From an uncultured Acidobacteriota bacterium (lineage in GTDB: Bacteria > Acidobacteriota > Vicinamibacteria > Vicinamibacterales > UBA8438), in NCBI GenBank assembly GCA_913043805.1, contig CAJWMX010000096.1:1-8781 (forward strand): 8,781 nt of DNA. Direction: 5' to 3'. Positions 1 to 6,403 of this stretch are shown one piece after another. Below the pieces are notes generated by a model, which was given only the letters and a program-made list of their open reading frames with translations, had not been told where the DNA came from and made no database searches. Position numbers and translations under genes: made by a program. The first letter of the stretch is position 1. The number at the start of each line of letters is the position of its first letter.

Positions 1-1
1 C

Positions 2-805
2 GGCCAGGCCGTTCCGACCGCCGCCGATGGGCCTGACGCGGCCGCCGACCGCGCCCCTGATCCGTTGGAGCCGGACTTCAACCTGGTGGCGCTCCCCAGC
101 ACCCTGCGCATGCCGTCCGGCACGTTCGCGTTCCGGTTGACCCACAGGTTCTCCCGACCGATCGACGGCGGACCCGGCTACGGCAATCTACTCGAGGACT
201 TCTTCGGCCTCGACTCGTTCGCGAACATCGGGCTGGAGTTTCGCTATGGCCTCCTGCCCGGTACCCAGATCGGTTTCTACCGGGGAAACAACAAGAACAT
301 CCAGGCCTTCGTTCGCCAGAATCTGCTGTGGTCCCGCGGACCGTCTGGGTTCGGGGTCGACATCCAGGCGTCCGTCGAGGGGCTCGACAATCTGAGCGAG
401 CATCAGTCGGGGTCCATCGGCGCGATCCTTTCGAAGCGGCTCGGGGAGCGTGCCATCGTCTATGCCCAGCCGACGTTCGTGAGCAATGTCGACCGGCCCG
501 GCAAGTTCCACCTGCCGCGAATGGACCTCGATGATGACGATGTGGACGAAACGTTCTACGTCGGTCTCGGGGCTCGATTGCGCATCCGGCCCACCGTCTA
601 CGTGGTCGGCGAGTTCGTGCCACGCCTGGGCGGGTATGACGAAGGGCAGAACCATGTGTCGTTCGCCATCGAGAAGCAGGCAGGCGGGCACACCTTCCAG
701 CTGAACCTCTCGAACAATCTCGGGTCCACGCCGAACCAGCTCGCCCAGGGGGGCGACGAGGACAACTGGTTCCTCGGGTTCAACATCACCAGAAAGTTCT
801 ACTAG
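2..805 (+). CDS. DUF5777-like outer-membrane beta-barrel protein (5' partial)
   Basis: The reading frame is open to the left edge, so the true start and any signal peptide lie outside the window. A TTG at 65 is the first internal start-like codon but is unlikely to be the real one. The first ~20 visible residues are a low-complexity Ala/Pro/Asp linker. From about position 65 the protein shows alternating aromatic and polar strands, including LTHRFSRPIDGG, FFGLDSFANIGLEFRYGLLP and GFYRGNNKNIQAF. It ends in GFNITRKFY with a terminal aromatic residue, as is usual for outer-membrane barrels. The HRF, FGLDS and RYGL-plus-YR pattern fits the DUF5777 beta-barrel family, whose function is unknown; the family call is from memory of its pattern. 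The gene lies 37 nt upstream of rnd with no obvious terminator, so read-through is possible. Protein sequence seen: about 267 residues. Confidence 0.72.
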   Translation, partial: GQAVPTAADGPDAAADRAPDPLEPDFNLVALPSTLRMPSGTFAFRLTHRFSRPIDGGPGYGNLLEDFFGLDSFANIGLEFRYGLLPGTQIGFYRGNNKNIQAFVRQNLLWSRGPSGFGVDIQASVEGLDNLSEHQSGSIGAILSKRLGERAIVYAQPTFVSNVDRPGKFHLPRMDLDDDDVDETFYVGLGARLRIRPTVYVVGEFVPRLGGYDEGQNHVSFAIEKQAGGHTFQLNLSNNLGSTPNQLAQGGDEDNWFLGFNITRKFY

Positions 806-842
806 AGCCGGCGCGCCCGCCGCCGAGGTAAGCTGGGTTTCC

Positions 843-1964
843 GTGTCTGGCCCAGCGCTGAGTTCGCCGACCTTCGTTTCGACCGATGCCGGGCTGGCGG
901 CGGCCTGCACCAGGTGGGCCGCGGCTGGTCGGCTCGCGCTCGACACCGAGTTCGTCCGGGAGCGGACCTACTATCCCCTCCCGGGGCTGGTTCAGGTCGA
1001 CGCCGGAGACGGGGTCGAGTTCGTCGACCCGCTCGCGGTGCGGGATTTCGCCCCGCTCGGGCGCTTGCTGGCCGATCCGAGCGTCGAGCTGGTGATGCAC
1101 GCGCCGGGCGAGGATTTCGACCTGTTCGAGCGCTTGACCGGCGTCGTGCCTCTCCAGCTGTTCGATACGCAACGCGCGGCCGCGTTCGCCTGTCACGGCA
1201 TGGGGGTCGGCTATCGGGGGCTCGTGGCCTCGTTGCTCGGCGTGGAGTTGGACAAGGGGGAGACCCGCTCCAACTGGCGCCGCCGACCCCTGACTCCGTC
1301 CCAGCTCAGCTATGCGGCGCTCGATGTGGCCTACCTCCACCAGCTGCGGGAGCACCTGGCGTCGTCGTTGGCCGCGTCTGGCCGGTTGGCCTGGCTCCGT
1401 GAGGACCAGGAGCATTTTCGTCTGGCGCGAGAGGCGGATGGGGGACCAGACGCCGCCTATCTACGGGTAAGAGGCCGTGGTGCGCTGGCCGCCCCCGAGC
1501 ATGCCGTGCTCAGGGCGCTGGCTGCCTGGCGTGAACGCGAGGCCCAGACCCGGAACATACCGCGTCGGCACCTCGTCGGAGATGCCACGCTGATAGCGCT
1601 TGCCCGGAGCGGGGGGAAGACCCCCTCGCGTGGCGTGCGTGGGCTCTCGAAGGCTGCGCTCGAGCGCTACGGCGAGGCACTGGGCGCCGCGGTTCGACAG
1701 GGACGAGACGCAGGTCCGGATGTCCGCGATCGGCACGTCGACCTCAGGCCGCTGGCTCGTCGTGTCGACGCGTTGAAGCAGATCGTCGCCGAGGTGGCGG
1801 CGACGCTCGAGCTGCCTCCCGAACTGCTGGCCTCCAGACGCGCCCTCGAGTCCCTGGTGCTACAGGTGCATGTCCAGGGTGGTGATCCTCCCCCGGAGCT
1901 GCGGGGCTGGCGACGTGAGCCCCTTGGTGACCGACTGTTGGCCTCGCTGCGGGCCGGGGAGTAA
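843..1964 (+). CDS. rnd: Ribonuclease D (3'-5' exoribonuclease, tRNA 3'-end trimming)
   Basis: This is a 373-residue DEDD-superfamily exonuclease, close to the usual RNase D length of ~375. RNase D trims extra 3' nucleotides from tRNA precursors in the cytoplasm. All three Exo motifs are visible: Exo I DTEFVRE with D34 and E36, Exo II HAPGEDFDLF with D91, and Exo III YAALDVAYL with Y157 and D161 (the DEDDy type). The stretch TRSNWRRRPLTPSQLSYAAL before Exo III is typical of the family. A helical HRDC domain follows at about residues 217-286 (EHAVLRALAAWREREAQ, NIPRRHLVGD). The GTG start at 843 is chosen because it is just upstream of the conserved N-terminal strand and has a GAGG at 825-828, although that spacing is long (14 nt). 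queG follows after 5 nt, implying co-transcription. Confidence 0.93.
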   Translation: MSGPALSSPTFVSTDAGLAAACTRWAAAGRLALDTEFVRERTYYPLPGLVQVDAGDGVEFVDPLAVRDFAPLGRLLADPSVELVMHAPGEDFDLFERLTGVVPLQLFDTQRAAAFACHGMGVGYRGLVASLLGVELDKGETRSNWRRRPLTPSQLSYAALDVAYLHQLREHLASSLAASGRLAWLREDQEHFRLAREADGGPDAAYLRVRGRGALAAPEHAVLRALAAWREREAQTRNIPRRHLVGDATLIALARSGGKTPSRGVRGLSKAALERYGEALGAAVRQGRDAGPDVRDRHVDLRPLARRVDALKQIVAEVAATLELPPELLASRRALESLVLQVHVQGGDPPPELRGWRREPLGDRLLASLRAGE

Positions 1965-1969
1965 CCAGC

Positions 1970-3049
1970 ATGGGGGAGGCGCCGACTGGCGAGGTGACGG
2001 CCGAGGCGGTCAAGGCTCGGGCCGCCGAGCTTGGCTTCGATCTATGCGGGGTCGCGGCGGCCACGCCGTTCGAGCGGCTCGGGGTGCTGCGCGAGTGGCT
2101 GGATCGCGGCTATGCCGGCGAGATGCACTATCTTGCGCGGAACGCCGAGCGGCGCGCCGACCCCCGTCTGCTCCTCCCCGGCGCTCGCGCCGTAGTCGTG
2201 CTCGGTACCGTCTACAACGCCGACCGGCCGTACTCGACCGAGGTGGACGACCCCCAGGTGGCTTTGATTTCCCGCTACGCCTGGGGCGACGACTACCACG
2301 ACGTCCTCGGCGAGCGGACCCGAGCCCTGGGCGAGTGGATGACGGCCACACACCTCGAACCGTCCCGGTGTCGGATGTATGTCGACACCGGTCCGATCCA
2401 GGAGAAGGCGTTCGCCGAGCGCGCCGGGCTAGGATGGGTCGGGAAGAACACCTGCCTCATTCACCCCGAGCTTGGCTCGTGGTTGTTCCTCTCGGTCGTG
2501 ATCACGACGCTCGCGCTCGCTGCCGATGCCCCTGGTTTTGATCAGTGCGGCTCCTGCACCCTCTGTCTGGACGCCTGCCCGACCGATGCGTTCCCATCAC
2601 CGGGAGTGCTGGACTCGACCCGCTGCCTGTCCTATCTGACGATCGAGACGAAGGGCGCGCTTCCGGAGTCGATGCGAGGGGCGCTGGGCAATCACGTCTA
2701 CGGGTGCGACATCTGTCAGGAGGTCTGTCCGTACAACCAGCATCCACCCGTGAGCGACGATCCGGCGTGGCAGCCGCGAGAGGCCCTGGACCGGCCTGGC
2801 CTCGCTGCCTTGTGGCGTCGATCCGACGGAGAGTTGCGGGACGCCATCCGAGGGGGGGCGATGACGCGCGTGCGGGTCAGGCGCCTGCGGCGGAACGTCG
2901 CGGTCGCGCTCGGCAACTCCGGCGATGCCGGAGCGGCCCGAACGCTGGCCGATCCAGAGGCGGTGGCGGCGCCCTCTGACAGCGTTCGCGACCCGCTGGT
3001 GGCAGACCACGTCGCCTGGGCCCGTGAGCGACTCGAGCCTGCACTATGA
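1970..3049 (+). CDS. queG: Epoxyqueuosine reductase QueG
   Basis: This enzyme carries out the last step of queuosine synthesis, reducing epoxyqueuosine to queuosine at the tRNA wobble position with cobalamin and two [4Fe-4S] clusters. The 359-residue protein has the family signatures: ISRYAWGDDYHDVL (residues 100-113), YVDTGPIQEKAFAERAGLGW with the expected catalytic Asp at 139, and GWVGKNTCLIHPELGSWLFL. The ferredoxin-like cluster motif CGSCTLCLDACP supplies C193, C196, C199 and C203. TRCLSYLTIE supplies C219, and CDICQEVCPYN supplies C246, C249 and C253. The C-terminal third (RRLRRNVAVALGNSGD) resembles the HEAT-like tail of QueG. The ATG at 1970 lies 5 nt after the rnd stop, with a GGGGA at 1956-1960 as a likely ribosome site. 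The stop overlaps the next start (ATGA). No other queuosine gene is in the window. Confidence 0.96.
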   Translation: MGEAPTGEVTAEAVKARAAELGFDLCGVAAATPFERLGVLREWLDRGYAGEMHYLARNAERRADPRLLLPGARAVVVLGTVYNADRPYSTEVDDPQVALISRYAWGDDYHDVLGERTRALGEWMTATHLEPSRCRMYVDTGPIQEKAFAERAGLGWVGKNTCLIHPELGSWLFLSVVITTLALAADAPGFDQCGSCTLCLDACPTDAFPSPGVLDSTRCLSYLTIETKGALPESMRGALGNHVYGCDICQEVCPYNQHPPVSDDPAWQPREALDRPGLAALWRRSDGELRDAIRGGAMTRVRVRRLRRNVAVALGNSGDAGAARTLADPEAVAAPSDSVRDPLVADHVAWARERLEPAL

Positions 3050-3636
3050 TTGAGGAAGACGCTGACGTCGGTATGACCAAGTCCCTACAGCCTGGCTCAC
3101 TGGCCCCCACTTTGTTGCTGTCGATGCCGCAGTTCGTCGACCCCAACTTCAAACAGACGGTGGTCCTGCTGTGCGAGCACGGCGAGGAGGGCGCCTTCGG
3201 ACTGGTGCTGAACCGTCAGACAGAGACGCCGGCGTCGTCGGTGGTGCGTCTGACTCCACCGGTGGACGTCGACAACGGACTGCAGTTGTGGATTGGCGGG
3301 CCAGTTGAACCGGAACGCGGCTGGATCCTCATGGGAGACGAGCCGCTGGATGCCGAGTCGGTCGAGGTCTGCGACGGTCTGTATCTATCGACGTCGCCCG
3401 ATTTGCTCCGTCGACTCCTGGTCGATCAGCCACCCGATCGGGCCCGTCTCCTGACTGGCTACGCGGGGTGGGGCGCCGGTCAACTCGACGAAGAACTGTC
3501 GGCCTCAGCGTGGCTCGTGGCGGACGTGGAGCTCGATCTCATCTTCGATACCGCCGCCGCGGATATGTGGGAGACCGCGATCCGCCGGCTCGGCGCCGAT
3601 CCCTCCATGCTCCAGATGGGCCGCGGCGTGCATTAG
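3046..3636 (+). CDS. YqgE/AlgH family protein (DUF179)
   Basis: This 196-residue protein belongs to the widespread YqgE/AlgH family (usual length ~187), whose biochemical role is not settled. Family blocks are clear: LLLSMPQFVDPNFKQTVVLL and CEH at about residues 23-45, GAFGLVLNR at 49-57, GGPVEPERGWIL at 84-95 and GYAGWGAGQLDEEL at 138-151. The ATG at 3046 overlaps the queG stop by 4 nt, which suggests translational coupling. A second in-frame ATG at 3073 has GAGGAAG upstream (3051-3057) and would remove a non-conserved, acidic nine-residue leader, so it is a real alternative start. The TAG stop (3634-3636) lies inside the left arm of repeat copy 1. No signal peptide is seen, so it is probably cytoplasmic. 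Confidence 0.93.
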   Translation: MIEEDADVGMTKSLQPGSLAPTLLLSMPQFVDPNFKQTVVLLCEHGEEGAFGLVLNRQTETPASSVVRLTPPVDVDNGLQLWIGGPVEPERGWILMGDEPLDAESVEVCDGLYLSTSPDLLRRLLVDQPPDRARLLTGYAGWGAGQLDEELSASAWLVADVELDLIFDTAAADMWETAIRRLGADPSMLQMGRGVH

Positions 3637-3750
3637 GTTTCACGGCGAGGCTTCCGTCTAGCGGCGTTGCACCCTCAGTCACAGACTCCCGGTCTGCTCC
3701 TTCGGCCGCGCCTTGCTAGACGAAACCCTCGCCGAGAAACCTGAACCTAA
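3633..3750. repeat. Structured inverted-repeat element, copy 1 (convergent gap)
   Basis: The left arm 3633-3666 pairs with the right arm 3709-3744; it can pair alternatively with 3746-3750 at the very end. From 3636 to 3662 against 3715-3741, 24 of 27 positions are complementary (mismatches at 3642, 3651 and 3654). The stem ends in CTAGC (3658-3662) paired with GCTAG (3715-3719), then an unpaired TT (3713-3714), then GGCG (3663-3666) paired with CGCC (3709-3712). Inside the loop, CAGAC (3682-3686) pairs with GTCTG (3692-3696) around a 5-nt loop. The element begins inside the last codons of the yqgE gene. Its core aligns with the element at 6201-6366. It may act as a transcription end or 3' stabiliser for the rnd-queG-yqgE mRNA, but no T-run follows. 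Confidence 0.8.
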
Positions 3751-3776
3751 TCTTTGCGTAGCAGGTCGGTGGCCCT

Positions 3777-3803
3777 GGCAGGCTCGTTGTGCGACAGCCT
3801 GCC
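3777..3803. terminator. Small hairpin in convergent gap, possible terminator
   Basis: GGCAGGCT (3777-3784) and AGCCTGCC (3796-3803) form a perfect 8-bp GC-rich stem with an 11-nt loop. It lies 38 nt beyond the stop of the minus-strand amidohydrolase gene and downstream of the plus-strand operon, so it could end transcription from either side. There is no T-run on either strand, so a classic intrinsic terminator is not shown. The rest of 3751-3841 shows nothing else recognisable. Confidence 0.4.
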
Positions 3804-3841
3804 CATGGTCTGTGTCGTCTGGGCTCGTCGCCGAGGCTGTG

Positions 3842-5062
3842 TCAGCGGGCTTCGTACTTGACGACCATTCCGCCTTTCATCACGAACCGGACGTTGCGCA
3901 GCGCGACGATGTCGGCGAGCGCGTCGCCGGGCACCGCGATCAGGTCTGCCTGGTAGCCACGCGCGAGGGTGCCGATCTGGTCGCCCAGTCCGAGCGATTC
4001 GGCCGCCCGCGAGGTGGCCGACACGATGGCGTCCATCGGGCGCTGGCGCCCGACCCGGACCCGCGCGACGAGCTCGTCGGCGTTACGTCCATGCGCCCCC
4101 GCTAGCGCGTCTGTGCCGAACACCAGGTTGACATCTCCGTCACTGACGACGCGCTGGAAGGTGTCGAGTCCGGCGACGCGGGCTTGCGCCATCCGCGCGT
4201 AGCCCATCTCGGTGTAGTTGCCCCGTCCGATGAAGGCGCTGCGATACTCGTCGTAGTTGCTCCAGAGCAGCTCCAGATGCAGGTCGAGATACGTGCCACG
4301 CTCGGCCAGCAGCGCAATCGCCTCGTCGTCGAAGCGAGTGCCGTGTTCGATGCTCCCGCATCCGGCCTCGACCGCCGCCGTCACGCCCTCCGTCCCGTAC
4401 GCGTGGACGGCTGACCGGAGCCCGACGGCGGTGGCTTCCCCGCACGCCGCCTCCAGCTGTTCCTGGCTCATTACCAGCGCGCCCCCGTCCCGGATGCTGG
4501 CCGAGGCGAAGATCTTGATGACGTCGGCGCCGTTGTCAGCCAGCTGTCGCACCGTGGCCCGAATCTGGTCCGGGGTACCGTTGTTCCCTCGGATGGCGCC
4601 GAGCGAGGTGAGGATCCGGGGACCGGGCAGGGCGCTTCGCGCGATGGCGTCACGCAGTTCGGCGTCCAGCGGGCTGCCGAGGCTCTGCACGGTCGTCACG
4701 CCCCCCTGGAGTGTCTTGTAGGCGTTCTCGGCCGCATAGAGGATCGTCCGGGCAGGCGACTCCTGCAGGTCGTCGTGCGCTTCCCCGTCAGCATCGAAGT
4801 GCGAGGTCAGGTGCACGTGGGTGTCGATCAGTCCCGGCATGACGGTCATGCCCGACAGGTCATAGGTGACCGCGCCGCGGAGCCGGTCTACGCCGGCGAT
4901 CTCGGACCCGTCGATGGTGATGCGCGCGTTCTCGACAATCCGGCCGGTACCGTCGAGCAGGCGACTGGCCCGGATGGTGATCCGGTCGTCCTGCGCGGTC
5001 AGTCCGGTGAGGGCGGCGAGGCTTCCCGCCAGCGCGACCAGCAGCGTTCGCGTTGAGTTCAT
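3842..5062 (-). CDS. Secreted metal-dependent amidohydrolase (imidazolonepropionase-like)
   Basis: This 406-residue protein of the amidohydrolase superfamily has a start at 5062 and a short N-terminal signal peptide (MNSTRTLLVALAGSLAALTG, cleavage likely near TAQ-DD), so it is probably periplasmic or secreted. The likely metal site is complete: HVH (H82, H84) after GMTVMPGLIDT, the candidate carboxylated lysine K183 in ADVIKIFAS, H220 in SAVHAYG, H240 in GSIEHGT and D318 in FGTDAL. The C-terminal GYQADLIAVPGDALADI strand is the usual return to the composite beta domain. The layout resembles Xaa-Pro dipeptidase/imidazolonepropionase-like hydrolases, which often cleave C-terminal residues or cyclic amides. 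The substrate cannot be read from the sequence. Its ATG overlaps the rsgA stop by 4 nt, so it is the downstream gene of a two-gene unit. Confidence 0.9.
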   Translation of the reverse strand: MNSTRTLLVALAGSLAALTGLTAQDDRITIRASRLLDGTGRIVENARITIDGSEIAGVDRLRGAVTYDLSGMTVMPGLIDTHVHLTSHFDADGEAHDDLQESPARTILYAAENAYKTLQGGVTTVQSLGSPLDAELRDAIARSALPGPRILTSLGAIRGNNGTPDQIRATVRQLADNGADVIKIFASASIRDGGALVMSQEQLEAACGEATAVGLRSAVHAYGTEGVTAAVEAGCGSIEHGTRFDDEAIALLAERGTYLDLHLELLWSNYDEYRSAFIGRGNYTEMGYARMAQARVAGLDTFQRVVSDGDVNLVFGTDALAGAHGRNADELVARVRVGRQRPMDAIVSATSRAAESLGLGDQIGTLARGYQADLIAVPGDALADIVALRNVRFVMKGGMVVKYEAR

Positions 5063-6168
5063 GGCTCCGATCCGAGTCGTTTGTGGCGCATGGCGCGCAT
5101 GGCGCGATGCGCCGGTTTGGTCCGGCGCTGCTCGTCCTGCCGGGCGAGCTCCTCGCGTCGGCGGCGCAGTTCATCGCCCTCGCGGGTCAGGGTTCGGTAG
5201 CTCGCCAGACGAGCGGCCGCCAGCGTTCCCGCTTCGACGGCTCCCCGGACGGCGCAGTGGGGCTCCTGGTCGTGCCGGCAGTCCCGGAAGCGGCAATCCG
5301 TGGCCAACGCTTCGATGTCGTCGAAGGCGTCGTCGGTGGCCGTTTCCGCGTCCCAGAGCTGCAGTTCCCGCATTCCCGGCGTATCGATGAGCAAACCGCC
5401 GGTCGGCAAGACGATCAGTTCCCGCTGTGTTGTGGTGTGCCGCCCGCGTCGGTCTCGCCGCCGGACGCCGCCGGTCCGCTGTCGTTCCGTGCCGAGCAGC
5501 CGGTTGATGATCGTGGACTTGCCCACCCCAGACGATCCCAGGAGGGCGATGGTGCGCCCCGGGGCGAGATGGGTGGCCAGTGTCTCTACACCACCGTCGG
5601 CAAGGCAACTGATGATGTGGATCGGGGTCGAGGGCGCCATCGCGGCGACTTCCGCTCGGGCCCCCTCTGGGTCAGGCGACATGTCGGCCTTGTTGAGGAC
5701 AACGACCGCCTCCGCGCCACTGTCGGCGATGGCGACCAGGTAGCGCTCGATGCGGCGGAGGTTGAAGTCGCCATCGAGCCCGCACACGAGGAAGATGATG
5801 TCGATGTTCGCGGCGACGAGCTGGCGTCGCGTGGCCTCGCCGGCCGCCTTGCGGGAGAAGCTGGTGCGCCGTGGCAGCACCGCTTCAATCGTGGCCTTCT
5901 CCTCGTCGGCGTGGATCCGGGCGGCGACCCAGTCACCCACGACCGGCATCGCATCCTGGGTTGCGGTCTGGTGGCGAAGTCGGCCTGAGACCTCGGCCAT
6001 CAGCGCGCCGGAGGCGCCGAGTAGCTGGAACAGATAGTTGTGGGCCACCGCGACTCGCGCCGGGCGGCACCCGTCGGTGTTGGCGGCGAAGTGTCGCGCC
6101 AGATCCTCGTTCCAGCCGAGCGCCTCCAGGCTGGGCGAGGTCGAGGCGCTGTCGACGGGTGGAGTCAT
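5059..6168 (-). CDS. rsgA: Ribosome small-subunit-dependent GTPase RsgA
   Basis: RsgA is a circularly permuted GTPase that checks maturation of the 30S ribosomal subunit. With the ATG at 6168 the protein has 369 residues. The permuted order is visible: an N-terminal OB-like domain (ARVAVAHNYLFQLLG to PVVGDWVAA), then G4 NKAD (159-162), the P-loop GSSGVGKST (211-219) and G3 DTPGMREL (from 262). RGRHTTTQREL (241-251) is the switch region. The C-terminal zinc site reads C292-x5-C297-x-H299-x5-C305 in DCRFRDCRHDQEPHC. A GTG at 6195 would add nine residues, but it has no ribosome site. The ATG has AAGAAGGGG upstream, spaced about 13 nt. The end of repeat copy 2 is only 32 nt upstream of this ATG, so the promoter must lie in or beyond that element. 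The C-terminal tail after the zinc knuckle is arginine-rich (RRTKPAHRAMRAMRHKR). Confidence 0.95.
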   Translation of the reverse strand: MTPPVDSASTSPSLEALGWNEDLARHFAANTDGCRPARVAVAHNYLFQLLGASGALMAEVSGRLRHQTATQDAMPVVGDWVAARIHADEEKATIEAVLPRRTSFSRKAAGEATRRQLVAANIDIIFLVCGLDGDFNLRRIERYLVAIADSGAEAVVVLNKADMSPDPEGARAEVAAMAPSTPIHIISCLADGGVETLATHLAPGRTIALLGSSGVGKSTIINRLLGTERQRTGGVRRRDRRGRHTTTQRELIVLPTGGLLIDTPGMRELQLWDAETATDDAFDDIEALATDCRFRDCRHDQEPHCAVRGAVEAGTLAAARLASYRTLTREGDELRRRREELARQDEQRRTKPAHRAMRAMRHKRLGSEP

Positions 6169-6200
6169 GCAGGTGGCCAATCCCCTTCTTACCACACGGT

Positions 6201-6366
6201 CTAGTGTCCTGTAACCGTGGTTCGCAGCATAATTCCCGGGCGGGGCATCCGGCCTGGCGGCGTTGCTCGTCGGTCACAGATCCCCAATTTGCTCCCTTCT
6301 CGCGCCTTGCCAGTCTGGCGCCGCGCTCCGGGACTCATGCTGCGAACCACGGTTACAGGACACTAG
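6201..6366. repeat. 166-bp inverted-repeat element, copy 2 (divergent gap)
   Basis: The terminal arms 6201-6230 and 6337-6366 are perfect 30-bp inverted repeats; the ends read CTAGTGTCCTG and CAGGACACTAG. Inner pairing continues with TCCCGG (6234-6239) against CCGGGA (6328-6333). CTGGC (6254-6258) pairs with GCCAG (6309-6313), followed by an unpaired TT (6307-6308) and GGCG (6259-6262) against CGCC (6303-6306). An apical CAGAT/ATTTG hairpin spans 6277-6291. It contains no open frame of its own. The terminal CTAG (or the TA inside it) could be a target-site duplication, giving a MITE-like reading. CTAG is its own reverse complement, so this cannot be told apart from part of the repeat. The core matches copy 1 at 3633-3750. 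Confidence 0.88.
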
Positions 6367-6403
6367 GGCGCGGCAACGCGCTGTGTCCGGTAGACTGGCG
6401 AGG

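Noticed and set aside
188..946. Long open frame on the minus strand (252 codons)
   Set aside because: It lies antisense to the barrel gene, spans two plus-strand genes, and has no recognisable motif; GC-rich DNA creates such shadow frames.
3633..3750. CRISPR repeat or tRNA gene
   Set aside because: There are no direct repeats with spacers and no cloverleaf with a T-loop signature; the structure is one long hairpin.
5053..5988. 311-codon open frame on the plus strand
   Set aside because: It is antisense to rsgA, whose GTPase and zinc motifs are all present; the plus-strand translation is arginine/glycine-rich and unlike any family I know.
6201..6366. Remnant of a coding insertion sequence
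   Set aside because: The 106 bases between the arms carry no transposase-like protein in any frame, and the inner bases are themselves largely paired.
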